DNA from: Purshia tridentata
Taxonomy: Eukaryota; Streptophyta; Magnoliopsida; Rosales; Rosaceae
Assembly (NCBI GenBank): GCA_003254885.1
Contig: QANT01008026.1
Span: 38,011-102,010, forward strand
Length of the DNA: 64,000 nucleotides
Direction of reading: 5' to 3'
This document shows, piece after piece, positions 1 to 11,699 of this stretch; positions within the stretch are counted from its first letter, which is position 1, and each line of letters opens with the position of its first letter. Under the pieces are notes generated by a model. The model was not told the DNA's origin and did not search any database. It saw only the letters and a list, made by a program, of their open reading frames with translations. Position numbers and translations under genes: made by a program.

Positions 1-397
1 TTCCAACGACAAAGGGCAAATTGGGTAATAATGTACCCATTCCTTTATTACAAGAGACCGAGACACACGAGATAATAATGGTACGGAGCGCACCCGATAA
101 TTCCCGCCGAATTTTATTTATTTGTCTTAAAATTTCCACGAGATACCCGATGTCGGAAGAGTCACGCGCACGCACCGTTTCACGCCAAAATCACACACAC
201 AGACATGCGTGAACGAAAGCCAAGACCGTGGGGTCCACCCGGGAGCAATTCGAATTGTGATTGGTTATTACCCCCCACTCTCTGGGACGGAGCGTGAGAC
301 TCGCTTTCGGCTCTTTCCCCCACCCTTCAAAATCTCGATTCCCTCTTTTGATTGCTACCGCTCTCTCTCCTCCCTTCTCCCTCCATCTGACATTTTC
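1..397. other. Intergenic, upstream of the MKK gene
   Basis: No coding exon is supported here. Short open frames exist, but they lack family resemblance and overlap each other. The stretch becomes CT-rich toward the MKK leader and probably holds its promoter. I cannot place a convincing TATA box or transcription start. Confidence 0.5.
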
Positions 398-540
398 CTC
401 CGCATATCATCCACATCACCATCTCTCTCTCTCTCTCTCTCTCTCTGGTTGTTTTTTTTTTTTTTTTTTTTTTTTNCTCCGCATATCATCCACATCACCA
501 TCTCTCTCTCTCTCTCTCTCTCTGGTTGTTTTTTTTTTTG
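398..540. repeat. Direct duplication around an N (position 476)
   Basis: A block beginning CTCCGCATATCATCCACATC and continuing into a CT microsatellite and a poly-T run starts at 398. It starts again at 477, directly after a single N, giving a period of 79 bases. The two copies differ only in CT and T run lengths. A gap character exactly at the join suggests that an assembler abutted two overlapping contig ends. A real tandem duplication in the MKK leader is the alternative. Confidence 0.8.
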
Positions 541-705
541 TTTCTCTTTCTCATTTTCTTTTTCTCGCTGTTTCCTCCTCTTTTCCTCGCTCTTGCGGAA
601 GTCTCGAACAGTTCATCGAAACGGAGGAGGAACAAGAAAAAAACGACATCCAATCCAATCCATCACTCAATCACTCAATCAATCAGAGAAACGAAACAAA
701 AAACG

Positions 706-747
706 ATGACTACTCGTGATCATCGTTACGATCATCATTCACAATAG
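706..747 (+). CDS. Candidate upstream ORF in the MKK leader
   Basis: A 13-codon open frame (MTTRDHRYDHHSQ, stop TAG) lies 109 bases before the MKK start codon, in the probable 5' leader. If it is transcribed, scanning ribosomes would meet it first and it could lower MKK translation. The peptide is His/Asp/Arg-rich and I recognise no conserved uORF family. Its function rests only on position. Confidence 0.3.
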   Translation: MTTRDHRYDHHSQ

Positions 748-856
748 CCAGAGAAATTTTTGTCTCTGTATATTCTGTATTTTTTTCGCGATATAAAGGA
801 GAATCTCAATCGAGAAACAAAGAACCGGTTCCTCAAAAGCTGACCTGAAACTAACC

Positions 857-1921
857 ATGAGACCGATTCAACCACCACCGGGCTCAGCAAGCCCCATCCC
901 CGCCAGACGCGACCCGAGACGACGTCGTCACGACCTGACCCTTCCGCTTCCTCAGCGCGACACCTCTCTGGCGGTCCCACTCCCTCTCCCACCTCCAGGC
1001 CCAGGCTCTGCCCAACCCTCCTCCTCCTCCTCCTCCTCGAACGTCAACCAGCAGCTGATCAACTTCAACGAGCTGGAGCGGTCGAACCGGATTGGCAGTG
1101 GGACTGGCGGAACCGTCTACAAAGTGATCCACCGGCCGAGCGGGCGGCTCTACGCGCTGAAAGTGATCTACGGCCACCACGACGACTCTGTCCGCCGTCA
1201 GATCTGCCGCGAGATCGAAATCCTCCGTGACGTGGACTACCCCAACGTGGTGAAGTGCCACGACATGTTCGACCACAACAGCGAGATCCAGGTGCTTCTG
1301 GAGTTCATGGACGGTGGATCCCTGGAGGGCAAGCACATCTCCAACGAGAAGGCCCTCTCCGACCTCGCCCGCCAAATCCTCTCCGGCCTAGCGTACCTCC
1401 ATCGCCGTAAGATCGTCCACCGCGACATCAAGCCGTCCAATCTCCTCATCAACGCCAGGAATCAAGTCAAGATTGCCGATTTCGGGGTTAGCCGAATACT
1501 CGCCCAGACCATGGACCCCTGTAACTCCTCCGTCGGCACCATAGCCTACATGAGCCCTGAAAGAATCAACACGGATCTCAACCACGGCCAATACGACGGC
1601 TATGCCGGAGATATCTGGAGCCTTGGGGTCAGCATCTTGGAATTTTACATGGGTCGGTTTCCGTTTTCGGTGGCTCGGGGCGGGGATTGGGCCAGCTTAA
1701 TGTGGGCTATTTGTATGTCTCAGCCTCCTGAAGCTCCGCCCACTGCTTCCAGAGAGTTCAGGCATTTCATCTCCTGCTGTTTGCAGAGAGAGCCCTCCAA
1801 GCGCTTGTCCGCGGTTCAGTTGTTGAACCATCCGTTTATCTCCGGCAACGGCGGAGGACACAGCCAGGTCCATCAGAATCTTCACTCGTTGCTACCACCG
1901 CCGCGCTCTCTTTCTTCTTAG
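857..1921 (+). CDS. MKK5: MAP kinase kinase, group C (MKK4/MKK5 type)
   Basis: Dual-specificity kinase that would phosphorylate the TEY loop of MPK3/MPK6-type MAP kinases in stress, immune and developmental cascades. The reading frame is single and intronless, 354 aa, as usual for this group. Residues 1-70 are Pro/Ser-rich, with a basic MAPK docking site near 18-31 (RRDPRRRR followed by LTLPLP). The kinase domain runs from about 72 to 332: glycine loop [12 protein letters not shown] at 79-90, ATP lysine K102, HRD at 188-190, DFG at 208-210. The activation loop carries the plant S/T-x5-S/T pattern as T218 and S224 (TMDPCNS), followed by YMSPERI. The start at 857 precedes the docking motif. Family assignment is firm; the choice between MKK4 and MKK5 is not. 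Confidence 0.95.
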   Translation: MRPIQPPPGSASPIPARRDPRRRRHDLTLPLPQRDTSLAVPLPLPPPGPGSAQPSSSSSSSNVNQQLINFNELERSNRIGSGTGGTVYKVIHRPSGRLYALKVIYGHHDDSVRRQICREIEILRDVDYPNVVKCHDMFDHNSEIQVLLEFMDGGSLEGKHISNEKALSDLARQILSGLAYLHRRKIVHRDIKPSNLLINARNQVKIADFGVSRILAQTMDPCNSSVGTIAYMSPERINTDLNHGQYDGYAGDIWSLGVSILEFYMGRFPFSVARGGDWASLMWAICMSQPPEAPPTASREFRHFISCCLQREPSKRLSAVQLLNHPFISGNGGGHSQVHQNLHSLLPPPRSLSS

Positions 1922-2636
1922 CTAAACTAGTACTTTCTTTCTTTTTTTTTAATTTCTGTTGGTTCTGCAGCTTCTGCTTTACTTTGGTTAATTTTTTCTT
2001 CTTCTTCTTTTTTTTTTTTTTACTCTTTTTTATGATAAAATGATGATATTGATCATATGATTTTGTGTTTTTTTGGATAATGATGATGGGTCGGATTTGA
2101 GCTTAGGAAGGAATTGGGGAAATGGGGTGCCTTTGTTTTTAGTTTTTGTTAATCAAATCTATCACTCGATCAACTCAATCAATCTGTCATATTCAGTCCT
2201 TGATAATGTGAATGGTTACCAGAAAAGGGAAATTTGGCTTCGGGGAGGCTCTGCTCTTCAAATTTTGAGTAATTAAATTCATTTTAGCTATTATGTTATT
2301 GATTGGTATGTTATGGGACTCATTGGGTGTTGGTTTTTGTTGACTGAAAGTTTCTTTGCCGTTTTTGGTTAAATTGTTTTGGTGGGTATTTCTGGGAAGA
2401 ATCAATTGTGAATCTTTGAGCTGCTGAGCTTATTACGGATGTTTTAGTTGGGTGGATTAGATCTGGTGCATTAGATTTGCCTTTGTAATATCACTGCACG
2501 AATCTCTGTGTCTATCATCATGGAGATCACAGGAAAAGGAAAGTTGCAGATATTCTATTCTTTGTTAAAAAAAAAAAAAGTGTTTTCCTTTTGTCTCTCC
2601 CTCCTCTCTCTGTCTGGAGCTTTTATCAAAAATGGC

Positions 2637-2640
<4 letters not shown>

Positions 2641-2678
<38 letters not shown>
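2641..2678. repeat. CT microsatellite
   Basis: An almost pure CT dinucleotide run downstream of the MKK gene. The small open frames across it on both strands are artefacts of the repeat. Confidence 0.9.
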
Positions 2679-2680
<2 letters not shown>

Positions 2681-2796
2681 GAACTGTGTAAATTGTAATG
2701 GCTGGGCAACATTTTCACAAAGATGTTTCCTTTTCTTTTTTCTATGCCTTTTCCATGTCATTTGATTTTGCATGGTGTATGTATGGAGAGGAGAAA

Positions 2797-2821
2797 AAGA
2801 GAGAGAGAGAGAGAGAGAGAG
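2797..2821. repeat. GA microsatellite
   Basis: GA dinucleotide run about 120 bases after the CT run. The two are complementary in composition and could pair in a transcript. Confidence 0.85.
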
Positions 2822-3790
2822 GGTGTTCATATGATTGATGAAGTAGCACACTGGCATTTTATCACCATAAGCAGACTGTCTATGATCAGTTTTCCCATTG
2901 CAGACTCTGAAGCTTCTTCTTTTATTAACAAGCAACAGTTGGTAGGATTTTTGTGGTTATAGTCTTTCTGTTGATGAAAAGCTGCTAATTTGTTGCCAAA
3001 CATTTAGACAACTAGATTTAGATGATTCTCTTTGTATGGAATTAAGGACATAGTTATGATTATAGTAAAGGGCATTAAATTATAGAAATTGCTATTGCTA
3101 CCAAAATTTGTACTTACTATTAGTCTCTGGCTTCTTATTTTACTACTAATTTGAGGGTGTTTTAAAGCAGCAATTAAAGGGTAGACAACCGACCATGAGC
3201 ATGTGTTGGCTTACCTGTCATATATAATTGGGATTTAGAGTTGTGAGAATGGTTTAGGTGTAGTATTTCTAGTCTTAGAAGTGTACTCAAAATTGGAAAC
3301 TAAGATGTAAATTGTACTCAAATTGGCAAGTGGGACTGTGAAGTCTGTGAGAGAAATGATGTAGCACAAATCTTACTGTACCATTGTTACTTTGGGATTA
3401 CCTATTACAAAGCAAAAATAGACCTGCTAATCTAAAAGTATAACTAAAACTAGAAATATAGTGTACAAAAGTGGGGTTTGTCCTGCACCAGAATAATTTT
3501 TGAGATGCTTTTCTATCACTCTTATCGGAAAATCATGAGAAATTCAATGGTACTTATATGCCAAACATTTCATAAGCTTATATTCCTTGTTGGGTCACTG
3601 CTTTCTTTTCCTTTCGATCATTGTGATATTGCTGTAGCCATTTAAGTTATTTAACTTTTAATTGTGGTGCATGAATCTCCCTCTTTAATGTCACTGCATA
3701 TTTCACGGGAAAAGGATTAGATAAGCTGCATGTGTTTGTGCTATTTGGATACCTTCCTTTCCGTACACTTGTTTGTCTATCGCCTGGGCT

Positions 3791-3822
3791 TGAGAGAGAG
3801 AGAGAGGGAGAGAGAGAGAGAA
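3791..3822. repeat. GA microsatellite, interrupted
   Basis: GAGA tract with a single GG interruption, in non-coding DNA. Confidence 0.8.
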
Positions 3823-3905
3823 ATTGTTCACGTCATGAGTAATGACTTGATGATTGATTCACATCTATTCTTGGCATGCCCAACCCTACCCTTGAAATGA
3901 GCAAC

Positions 3906-4510
3906 GTAAGATTTGGTTAACATAAAAGTCGACAAATTAAAGCGTTTAGCAATAAGTAAGATTTGGTTAACATAAAAGTCGACAAATTAAAGCGTTTAGC
4001 AATAAGTATGAACGTACGACAAACCGACAAATAAAGTGTTTAGCAATAAATGCAAATGTGCGATGTTTGCATCTAAAATGGTATACCAATTCTAAACCGA
4101 TAAATTACAGTATTTAACAATAACTATGAACGTGCGACAAACCGACAAATTAAAGTGCTTAAAAACAAGTGCAAACGTCACACGCTTGCACTTAAAATGG
4201 TATGTATTAAGTATAAACTAATAAAAGCATATTCCAATTCGACAAACTAAAGTACTCAGCAATAAGTGCAAACGTTCGACAAACCACAATGCTTAGAAAA
4301 AAGTGCGAACTTGCGATTTTTTCACCTAAAACAGTATGTATAAACCAATAAAGCATATTTCAAACTGATAAGCTAAAGTGTTTAGTAATAAATACAAACG
4401 TGCAACAAACCGACAAATCAAAATGCTTTAAAATAAGTACGAATGTATCACGTTTGCACCTAAAACGGTAAGTATAAACCAAAAAGCATATTTCAAAACA
4501 TTACAATAAT
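3906..4510. repeat. Degenerate tandem array (50-bp and about 120-bp units)
   Basis: Two essentially identical 50-bp units containing ATTTGGTTAACATAAAAGTC start around 3906 and 3956. They run into about four diverged longer units with starts near 4007, 4124, 4265 and 4390. Recurrent words in the longer units are CGACAAACCGACAAAT, AAGTGTTTAGCAATAA, GTTTGCACCTAAAA and CGGTAAGTATAAACC. No reading frame is maintained. It looks like a minisatellite or the decayed tandem core of a transposon. No terminal repeats are visible. Confidence 0.75.
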
Positions 4511-7233
4511 TGTAAACATCATGTGATGACATATGATGAATGTTTGCAACTCCGATGATAGAAGTATTTATCCCCAACGTGGAGTGGTGGATGCTAAGGA
4601 TAAAGAGGCCTAAAACCTTGATTTTATATATCCTGTTATTCTGTCATAACCAATTAGCTTTGATCCCATGAACACAAATTAATTAAACCCAAAATCCATA
4701 GATCATGAGCGGTTGAATTAGGCGTGAAAGAATTAACTAATCAATCAATCTCAACTTGACCTTCATAAAGCAGCTATCCTGTTTTTTTCTTCTCCTCCTT
4801 CCAATGAGCTAGTCTGGTTAATTGATACACTTGGATTTGTAGGCTGCATCCAGAAAGAAATAGAATATTTGTCATCATATATTCACATGTAATTCAGATG
4901 TCCCTATAGCCTATATAGCCTATGCCCTATACAATAGCTAGATATCATAGGATTGGTAGTCAGGATGCTATATTCATATAGATTATCACATTTTGATAGT
5001 TTATTTGCCTAACTTGTTTTATTTCAAGAAATAAACGATTTCCCTTAATTATAGTATATTGTGGATATCCTTACGATATGTTATCACAGTTTCATCCTTT
5101 CAACTAGCTAGGGTGACACAGAATAAAGTAACCCTTAATTTAACATAGATCGTAATGAGAACTGTTAAAATGAAATTTTATGAGATCACATCAAGTAATA
5201 CAAGTGAAACTGTATATGTGGGATGGATGAGGCAATAGTAGGGATCTTATGTTCAAATGATGTTCATGTAGTAAAATAATAAAAAACCAGAAAAAAAGAA
5301 AACGATAAAACAATCTTGATTAGCTTTAACCCTATTGGAAAAACAACTTAAAAACGAAAAAGAAAATCGCCAAGTTGAAGGTTTCTGAAAAAAGAAAAAA
5401 ATCTGCCAATTTTGTGATTTATACCCAGATTTTTCTGGGCCAACAAAATGAAGTCAATGGAATAATGAAGTCGGAGCCAAAAAAAAAAACAAGGAGAATA
5501 TATACCCCAAGATGGGTGGAAAGGTCATAAAAGAATGAAGTAAAACGAAAGGGACCAAGTTTAATTATTGGTCTTCTTTATATATAAGTATCTCCATTTA
5601 TCACACACTTCAACAAGCATCAAAATTGAAAGGGACCAAGTTTAGATCATAATTCATAAAAAACAAGATTTAAGTACTGTAGGTGTATGTAAATCATATT
5701 GTGAGAAAGTTACATCTTTTGTTATTTTTCGTCAGAATAGAACATAGTAGTGATTTCAACCACAAATGTGGGGTAGAGTCCATATCCTCATACTACGTAC
5801 GTCGGTTAGGGCCTTTTGGCTTGTAATTTAATAACTATTAATGCAAAATAATATGACGTGGTTCATATAAAATCTTGAATGAATGTTAGAATAGAAGCCA
5901 TGCCAACACGTGGAGAGTTTGATTAAGTGGTGTTTTACCAACTTTATATGAGAAAAATTTACTTATAATAGGCATAGGAGCTGATTTAGCATCCTAAAAG
6001 ATAGATTATATCTTAAAATTAGAAAAATTATTATGTAACAAAACATAAAAGTATATGTGTCCTCATGTTATTAAATTAAGATACCAAATTAGTCACTCTT
6101 AAAGTCATTGATAGGTTGCCATGCACTCTATTAGGCTACTTATTTGTTAAGTTAAGTAGTTAATTTTGAACTAATAAGGGTATGTAATCGTAGCTGCCCA
6201 ACATTCTTTGACTATGGCCATGTTTGGTAAGTGCAAATATGAATTAGAATGGTAGGTTTCTCATTCTTATGTGTAATCAAAATTTACTAAATGGAGATTT
6301 CATTTCAAAAGAAAGAGTTTCCCATTTCCATTCCCTTTTTTTAACTTTATAAAATTATATCAATATTATATTTATACTTACAAGAAATTTTTCGGTCTAA
6401 TGTTTTCAAACACTGGAATGAAAATATTGCATTTCATAAATTTCTTATAATCATTTGAACGAAAATAGACATGAAATTCATGAACTATCATTTCGGAAAC
6501 AAATACCGGTTCAGTAATGCATTCCATGAATTTCTTAGCAGGAATAACCCCGAAAATGCTCATGAGCAAAAACCCTCAATTTCAAAGGTTCATTTAAAAG
6601 CTTGATCTTATGAGTAATATGAGAGAATACATTTTTATATTTGCTTTGCTTCATGCACAATTTTGTGAGATTTATATAATCTCCATATAAAAATACAAGA
6701 GAATTGGAAAGAAAAAAAAGTTGAGTTGTATAGCATCTTCCTAAATATAAATGACAAAAGTTTAGTGTTAAATAAACAAGATAAAAAATAAATAAAAATA
6801 GTACATTCTTTATGTTTTGCACTTTGGGTCAACATGTGGCAGACGCATTAACAGATGCACGTATATTACAATATGCTTGAATCTAAATCAAGCTAATGAG
6901 TTGTTGGTGGGAGTGTGTGACGCAACAGAAAATTCAAAGATTGGAAAAGCAATTAAACAAGGAGAGCTGAAGCATGAAGTGGCTACTTCTCAGAACTTTC
7001 CTGGTGTGGTTTGCATAAATTGTTTGTCTTGCAACTCTTTGCCGAGTGCCGGCATCCAACGCCATCTCCTCTCCTCTCTTTGACTCACTATTCCTCTACT
7101 TCTTCTTCTTCTCTCTTACACTTTTATTGATTCAAGTATTGAACTCTCTTCAAATCAGGGAAATCAAAGCAGCCAAGTTATCAAGTAGGAGCCAAACTTG
7201 TGGTGGGCTCCACTCCCCACGCACACCCACTTT

Positions 7234-7241
<8 letters not shown>

Positions 7242-7282
<41 letters not shown>
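7242..7282. repeat. CT microsatellite in the CAX leader
   Basis: A pure CT run lies directly before the first, untranslated exon of the CAX gene, which ends at the AGAG|GTAAAT donor after 7354. CT-rich leaders are common in plant 5' UTRs. This run probably lies at or just after the transcription start. Confidence 0.7.
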
Positions 7283-7285
<3 letters not shown>

Positions 7286-7938
7286 GAGGCTGAGACTGAG
7301 AAGAAGTTGATCCAGGGGATCATAATCCGGTCCATTTTGCTTTCTGGGTCAGAGGTAAATTCCCCTGTCTTTCTCAGTATCTGTGAATTGAATCGAATTG
7401 AATTGATCTATTATCCGTGTCTGTTTTGGTAGTGTTATATTTGTCACTAAAAGTGAGCTCTTTTCAAGTGGGTTGCTGGTGATTGGATGTTTTGGCTGAT
7501 CTATAAGTCTAGCTTGCATTTTATGGCATCTGCAGGAACTTTATTTATTTCAACTTCCAAACAGTGTCTAATATCACTGAGCTTTATTTTATATGTGAAA
7601 GAAATAAAGGAAACTGGTTTGCTTGCATTCACTCATTTTGGCTACTCTATTGCATCCCATAACTCTTAAAAGCCAGTAAAGTTTGTTACTTTAAGTAGAA
7701 ATGCTCACTTATATGGTCACCATACATCACTGGTGTTTGCATATTTATTTTCTGACTTGCCAATAAGTGCCCACGGTTGAATGATTTAAGTACTAATATG
7801 AGTGATTGCTGTGGATGTCTGAGCTACTTTGCCAAATGGGTAAAAAAATCGTATATTTTTGTGAGTATAGGGTGCAGTTTTGGTGTAATGGGATTTCTGT
7901 GTTGTCCCCCTTAATTGGTTGATAATTTGTACGTGCAG

Positions 7939-10900
7939 ATGGGATCCATAGATGAAAAGATAGACCTAGAATCTGATGAGGAGATCCCTTTTAGCTCATC
8001 AGCAGCCACCAGTAAAGTAGAGGCCCTGGATTTTGAGATGTGTCATTTGCGTTCAAAGGCAGATGTGGCACACTCATGGATTTCAAGGCATATGCGGACA
8101 AGAGTTCCAAGGAGTATATATATTGTCTTAATTAAAGCAAAGATCAACATGTTGCTACCCTTTGGTCCATTGGCGATTTTGCTACATTATGTTACTGGAA
8201 AGCATGTATGAATTGCATCTCTATATCATCTTTGTGATCATTTGTTTTAGTTAGAAGAATGCAGTAAAATTTAGGAAGCAGGAAAGTATAGAAGAAAATA
8301 TTGTCTCAACTGGAAATGATAACCTTGTGATGTAGCCTTATCTTATGTGGAAAGATATGCAAACATGGTTTCTCTTAGACGCATTCTTACTTCAAGATTC
8401 AATAATTTGATTTGACTTCATCCCTGTTTTATAATTCATTGACAGTTACTTTGTATACGTTAGGGATGGGTCTTCTTCTTCAGCTTATTGGGCATCACAC
8501 CTTTGGCAGAGCGTCTAGGATATGCCACAGAGTACGTACCGGTTTGTGAAATTAGATATAGCATTAAATTGTCACAACTTTGTCTGAGGCTAACTCTTGA
8601 GTTTACCAATTATTTTGGTGCAGGCAGCTCGCTTTCTACACAGGACCAACAGGTACAATTAGACTATTTACCGTGCCAACTGGTGTCAAGTGACTAGAAA
8701 AGCTAGAATGTGGATAGAGGTTACTGATAAGGCTGATGCACAACTATCTAATGTTTGAGATTATGAGACAATATAGCAGAAAGGAAGGCAATGGGAAAAA
8801 TTGCTGATTCAATATCTTATACCTTTATGTATTTTGTTGGATTGCAGTTGGGGGTCTTTTGAACGCCACATTTGGAAATGCAACAGAAATGATTATATCA
8901 ATTTATGCATTAAAGAATGGAATGATTAGGGTTGTTCAGCAATCTTTATTGGGCTCGATCTTGTCAAACATGCTCCTAGTGCTCGGATGTGCCTTCTTCA
9001 CTGGCGGGATTGTTCATTACGAGAAAGTTCAGGTTTTCAACAAGGTAGATCTTGATAATCTTATTGAATTTGTTCCTGGAGATTTCCCGTACCATTGGCT
9101 CTTTGACATTCATATCATCTAGCTGTAATAAAAAACATCTAAATGTGGTTACCTTTGAAACAGTCAGCTGCTGTCGTGAATTCTGGTTTGCTGTTGATGG
9201 CTGTATTGGGAATAATGTTTCCTGCTGTGCTTCATTTTACACACTCAGAGGTGCATTTTGGGAAGTCAGAGTTGTCCCTTTCAAGATTTAGCAGCTGCGT
9301 AATGCTAGTGGCATATGCAAGCTACCTTTTCTTTCAACTTAGAAGTCATCGTAATCTTTACAGTCCCATTGAAGAGGTCAGTTAAATTTGCCCATTTGTT
9401 TTACTGGATCTAGCATGTCATTGTTTTTCTATTTGAAATTCTGCATTGTTTATACTTCTTCTGGTGTTAGTTTTTTTTTTTTAATTTGACTCAAAATGAT
9501 GATTTATGCATATTTTAAATATTATATCATCTTAGATGCTTATAGGTGCTTTACTAAATTTGTTTTGATTTTCAATATTTTGTTTATTATACTGTTGTGT
9601 TCTTTGATTCAGTATTGTGCTGCTATATATCGAAAAGCATAAAATTAATTCATGGATTGATTAGTTTGACAACATTGTCTGACCCAAACTGCATTTAGTT
9701 GTGTTAATTATCCTCTCTTTTGAGATTGTTGCAGGAGCGAGACAAGAATGAAGATTCTGAAGAAGAAGAGGCTCCTGAGATAACTCAATGGGAAGCAATT
9801 GGCTGGCTTTCTGTTTTAACTGTGTGGGTGTCCATTTTGTCCGGATACCTTGTTGATGCTATCCAGGTAACGTCCATTAGATATACTGGCTCACTGTGCT
9901 CAGTATGCAGTTTTTGTAAACTGATGACCCTTTCCATTTTGAGTCTGTTGTCAAGGAAATGCATCAGATCTACTTAGTTTTCCAATTTATATCCAAAATA
10001 TTGTAACTTTCAAAAGCTCAAGCAATTCTGTGGGTAGATCACCCTTCTCTTGGCCAAAAGTTTTAAGTTCTGAAATCCAATTTTATTCCAGTTATTAGGA
10101 GGAAGGCTGTGATAGATCACCCCCAGCCCATGGGTGTGGCTCCATCTTCCAAACTCATAGTGGTAGAAGAAATTCATGAGATGCTAGTGGCAAATTTGTA
10201 CAAGTTGCTAGATATTGTGTAACTATGAGATAGAATCAGTTCCTCTAAACTTCCTAAAGATGGCCCAGCCACAACTTGACCAGAAAATCATCACATTCAT
10301 TGAAGTTTAATTTGATCTTTTCTTCTAAATGATGAGATCACCATTCTGACCACGTTGGAACTCTGCAACCAAAGAGCCACTTCAATTGAAACCTTCAAGA
10401 ACTTTTCAATAGTCAAACCCTTAATTCTTTACTCCATTCATTTGAACTTTTAGCCTACCCTCTCTACCTTTGATTTTCCCCACCCCATAATAAGTATAGG
10501 TGGCATGTTCAACCTCCCATTTGAGTTGAACATAAATTTTGGCATCAGAACTTGTTGTCCAACATCAATTTGTTCTCAAGCTCTTTGTGCCAAAATTCAT
10601 TTTTCCGTATTTGACTGTGAAGCACATTTCTTTTTCTTGGTTTATTGATAGTTTGGCCATTTTGTGATATTATTTGATAATTTACTATATTTATGGTTTC
10701 TCCAGGGAGCATCCGACTCTTTCAACATGCCTGTGGCATTTATTAGTGTCATTCTGCTCCCAATTGTAGGAAATGCTGCAGAGCATGCAAGTGCTATCAT
10801 GTTTGCCATGAAGGATAAGCTTGTGAGTATTTGAAGATTTATAAACCTCATTTTAGAGATTTCATTTGAGTTTATTGATGGAATTAATCTTTCCACAGGA

Positions 10901-11699
10901 TATCACACTTGGAGTTGCTATTGGATCGTCTACACAAATATCCATGTTTGTGGTAAGGACTGAATTGCTAATGATAGAATGTTGGACCATCACCAACATC
11001 TATTGGACTTGCTTGTTATAGATTTTCTTCAGTTGATTACATTCCATAAAACAGGGTTACACATTGATGAAACTGTTTTTTTTTTCCTTAGAATGGAATT
11101 AGAAAAGGCTGATCCTTTTTGCGCTCTTGATAATTGTAGATCCCCTTCTGTGTAGTTGTTGGGTGGATCATGGGAAAGCCAATGGACTTGAATTTTCAAC
11201 TCTTTGAGACTGCTACACTCTTTATCACTGTGCTAGTAGTGGCATTTATGTTGCAGGTTTGTGAGTTACTTCTTGTTTGTCTTGTAATCTCATAATCCTA
11301 GCCTTTCTCATTTCTTAGTTGCTGTTTTTTCATTTTGGCTTCATAAGATTCATTGCCTTTATCTTTGTAGGAGGGGACATCAAACTACTTTAAAGGCTTG
11401 ATGCTTATTCTGTGCTATCTCATAGTCGCAGCCAGTTTTTTTGTACACGTTGATCCTTCGGAAGGTGAGTCACAAATAACTTATTATATGTTTTTTGGTG
11501 AAAAATAGGGGATTCTTTCTTACCCATGGAAATGCCATTTCTGTATACATGGGCATTTACAGGCCTCATAAATTTTATAGATCTCATTCTTGCTTAATTT
11601 GTGACACACCGCTGCTTTGGTATTCTATTAACATAAATAATTAATTGAACTTGATCTTAGTTATTTGTTTGTGTGGGCTCTGTTGCAGATGGTAATTAA
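7939..11699 (+). CDS. CAX5: Vacuolar cation/proton exchanger, CAX2/CAX5 type
   Basis: Tonoplast antiporter that would load Ca2+ (and probably Mn2+ or other metals) into the vacuole in exchange for protons. Coding exons: 7939-8205, 8464-8531, 8624-8652, 8848-9044, 9164-9376, 9735-9866, 10706-10822, 10899-10952, 11140-11256, 11371-11464, 11689-11699, giving 432 aa, close to family length. A hydrophilic N-terminus (about 1-65) precedes 11 or so hydrophobic segments. The two Na/Ca exchanger repeats carry GNATE (131-135) and GNAAEH (324-329). An acidic loop (EDSEEEE, about 264-270) separates the halves. An untranslated first exon ends at 7354. The last coding exon has only 11 bases (codes the end of D, then G, N, stop). 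Family is firm; the paralogue number is a guess. Confidence 0.93.

Larger units (their letters stand above)
1922..7225. other. Long gene-poor interval between MKK and CAX
   Basis: After the MKK 3' UTR I see no exon series, tRNA or conserved protein fragment. The interval holds microsatellites (entered separately), a degenerate tandem array at 3906-4510, and AT-rich DNA. The open frames at 2508-2962 are translations of CT/GA runs. A 17-base direct repeat (GAAAGGGACCAAGTTTA) lies near 5547 and again near 5629. A stretch near 6210-6560 resembles eroded non-autonomous transposon DNA, but no ends could be fixed. Confidence 0.55.

Noticed and set aside
209-747. Three overlapping open frames rich in Ser, Leu and Phe
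   Set aside because: They translate the CT microsatellite, the poly-T run and the N; no conserved domain, and they overlap the MKK leader.
884-1591. Minus-strand open frames opposite the MKK gene
   Set aside because: Antisense shadows of a GC-rich coding exon. The plus strand encodes a full kinase with all motifs.
2508-2962. Open frames of 79-126 codons on both strands
   Set aside because: Composed mostly of Ser-Leu or Arg-Glu repeats from CT/GA runs.
6378-7237. Several small open frames before CAX
   Set aside because: No family resemblance, no splice continuity with CAX; AT-rich composition gives such frames by chance.
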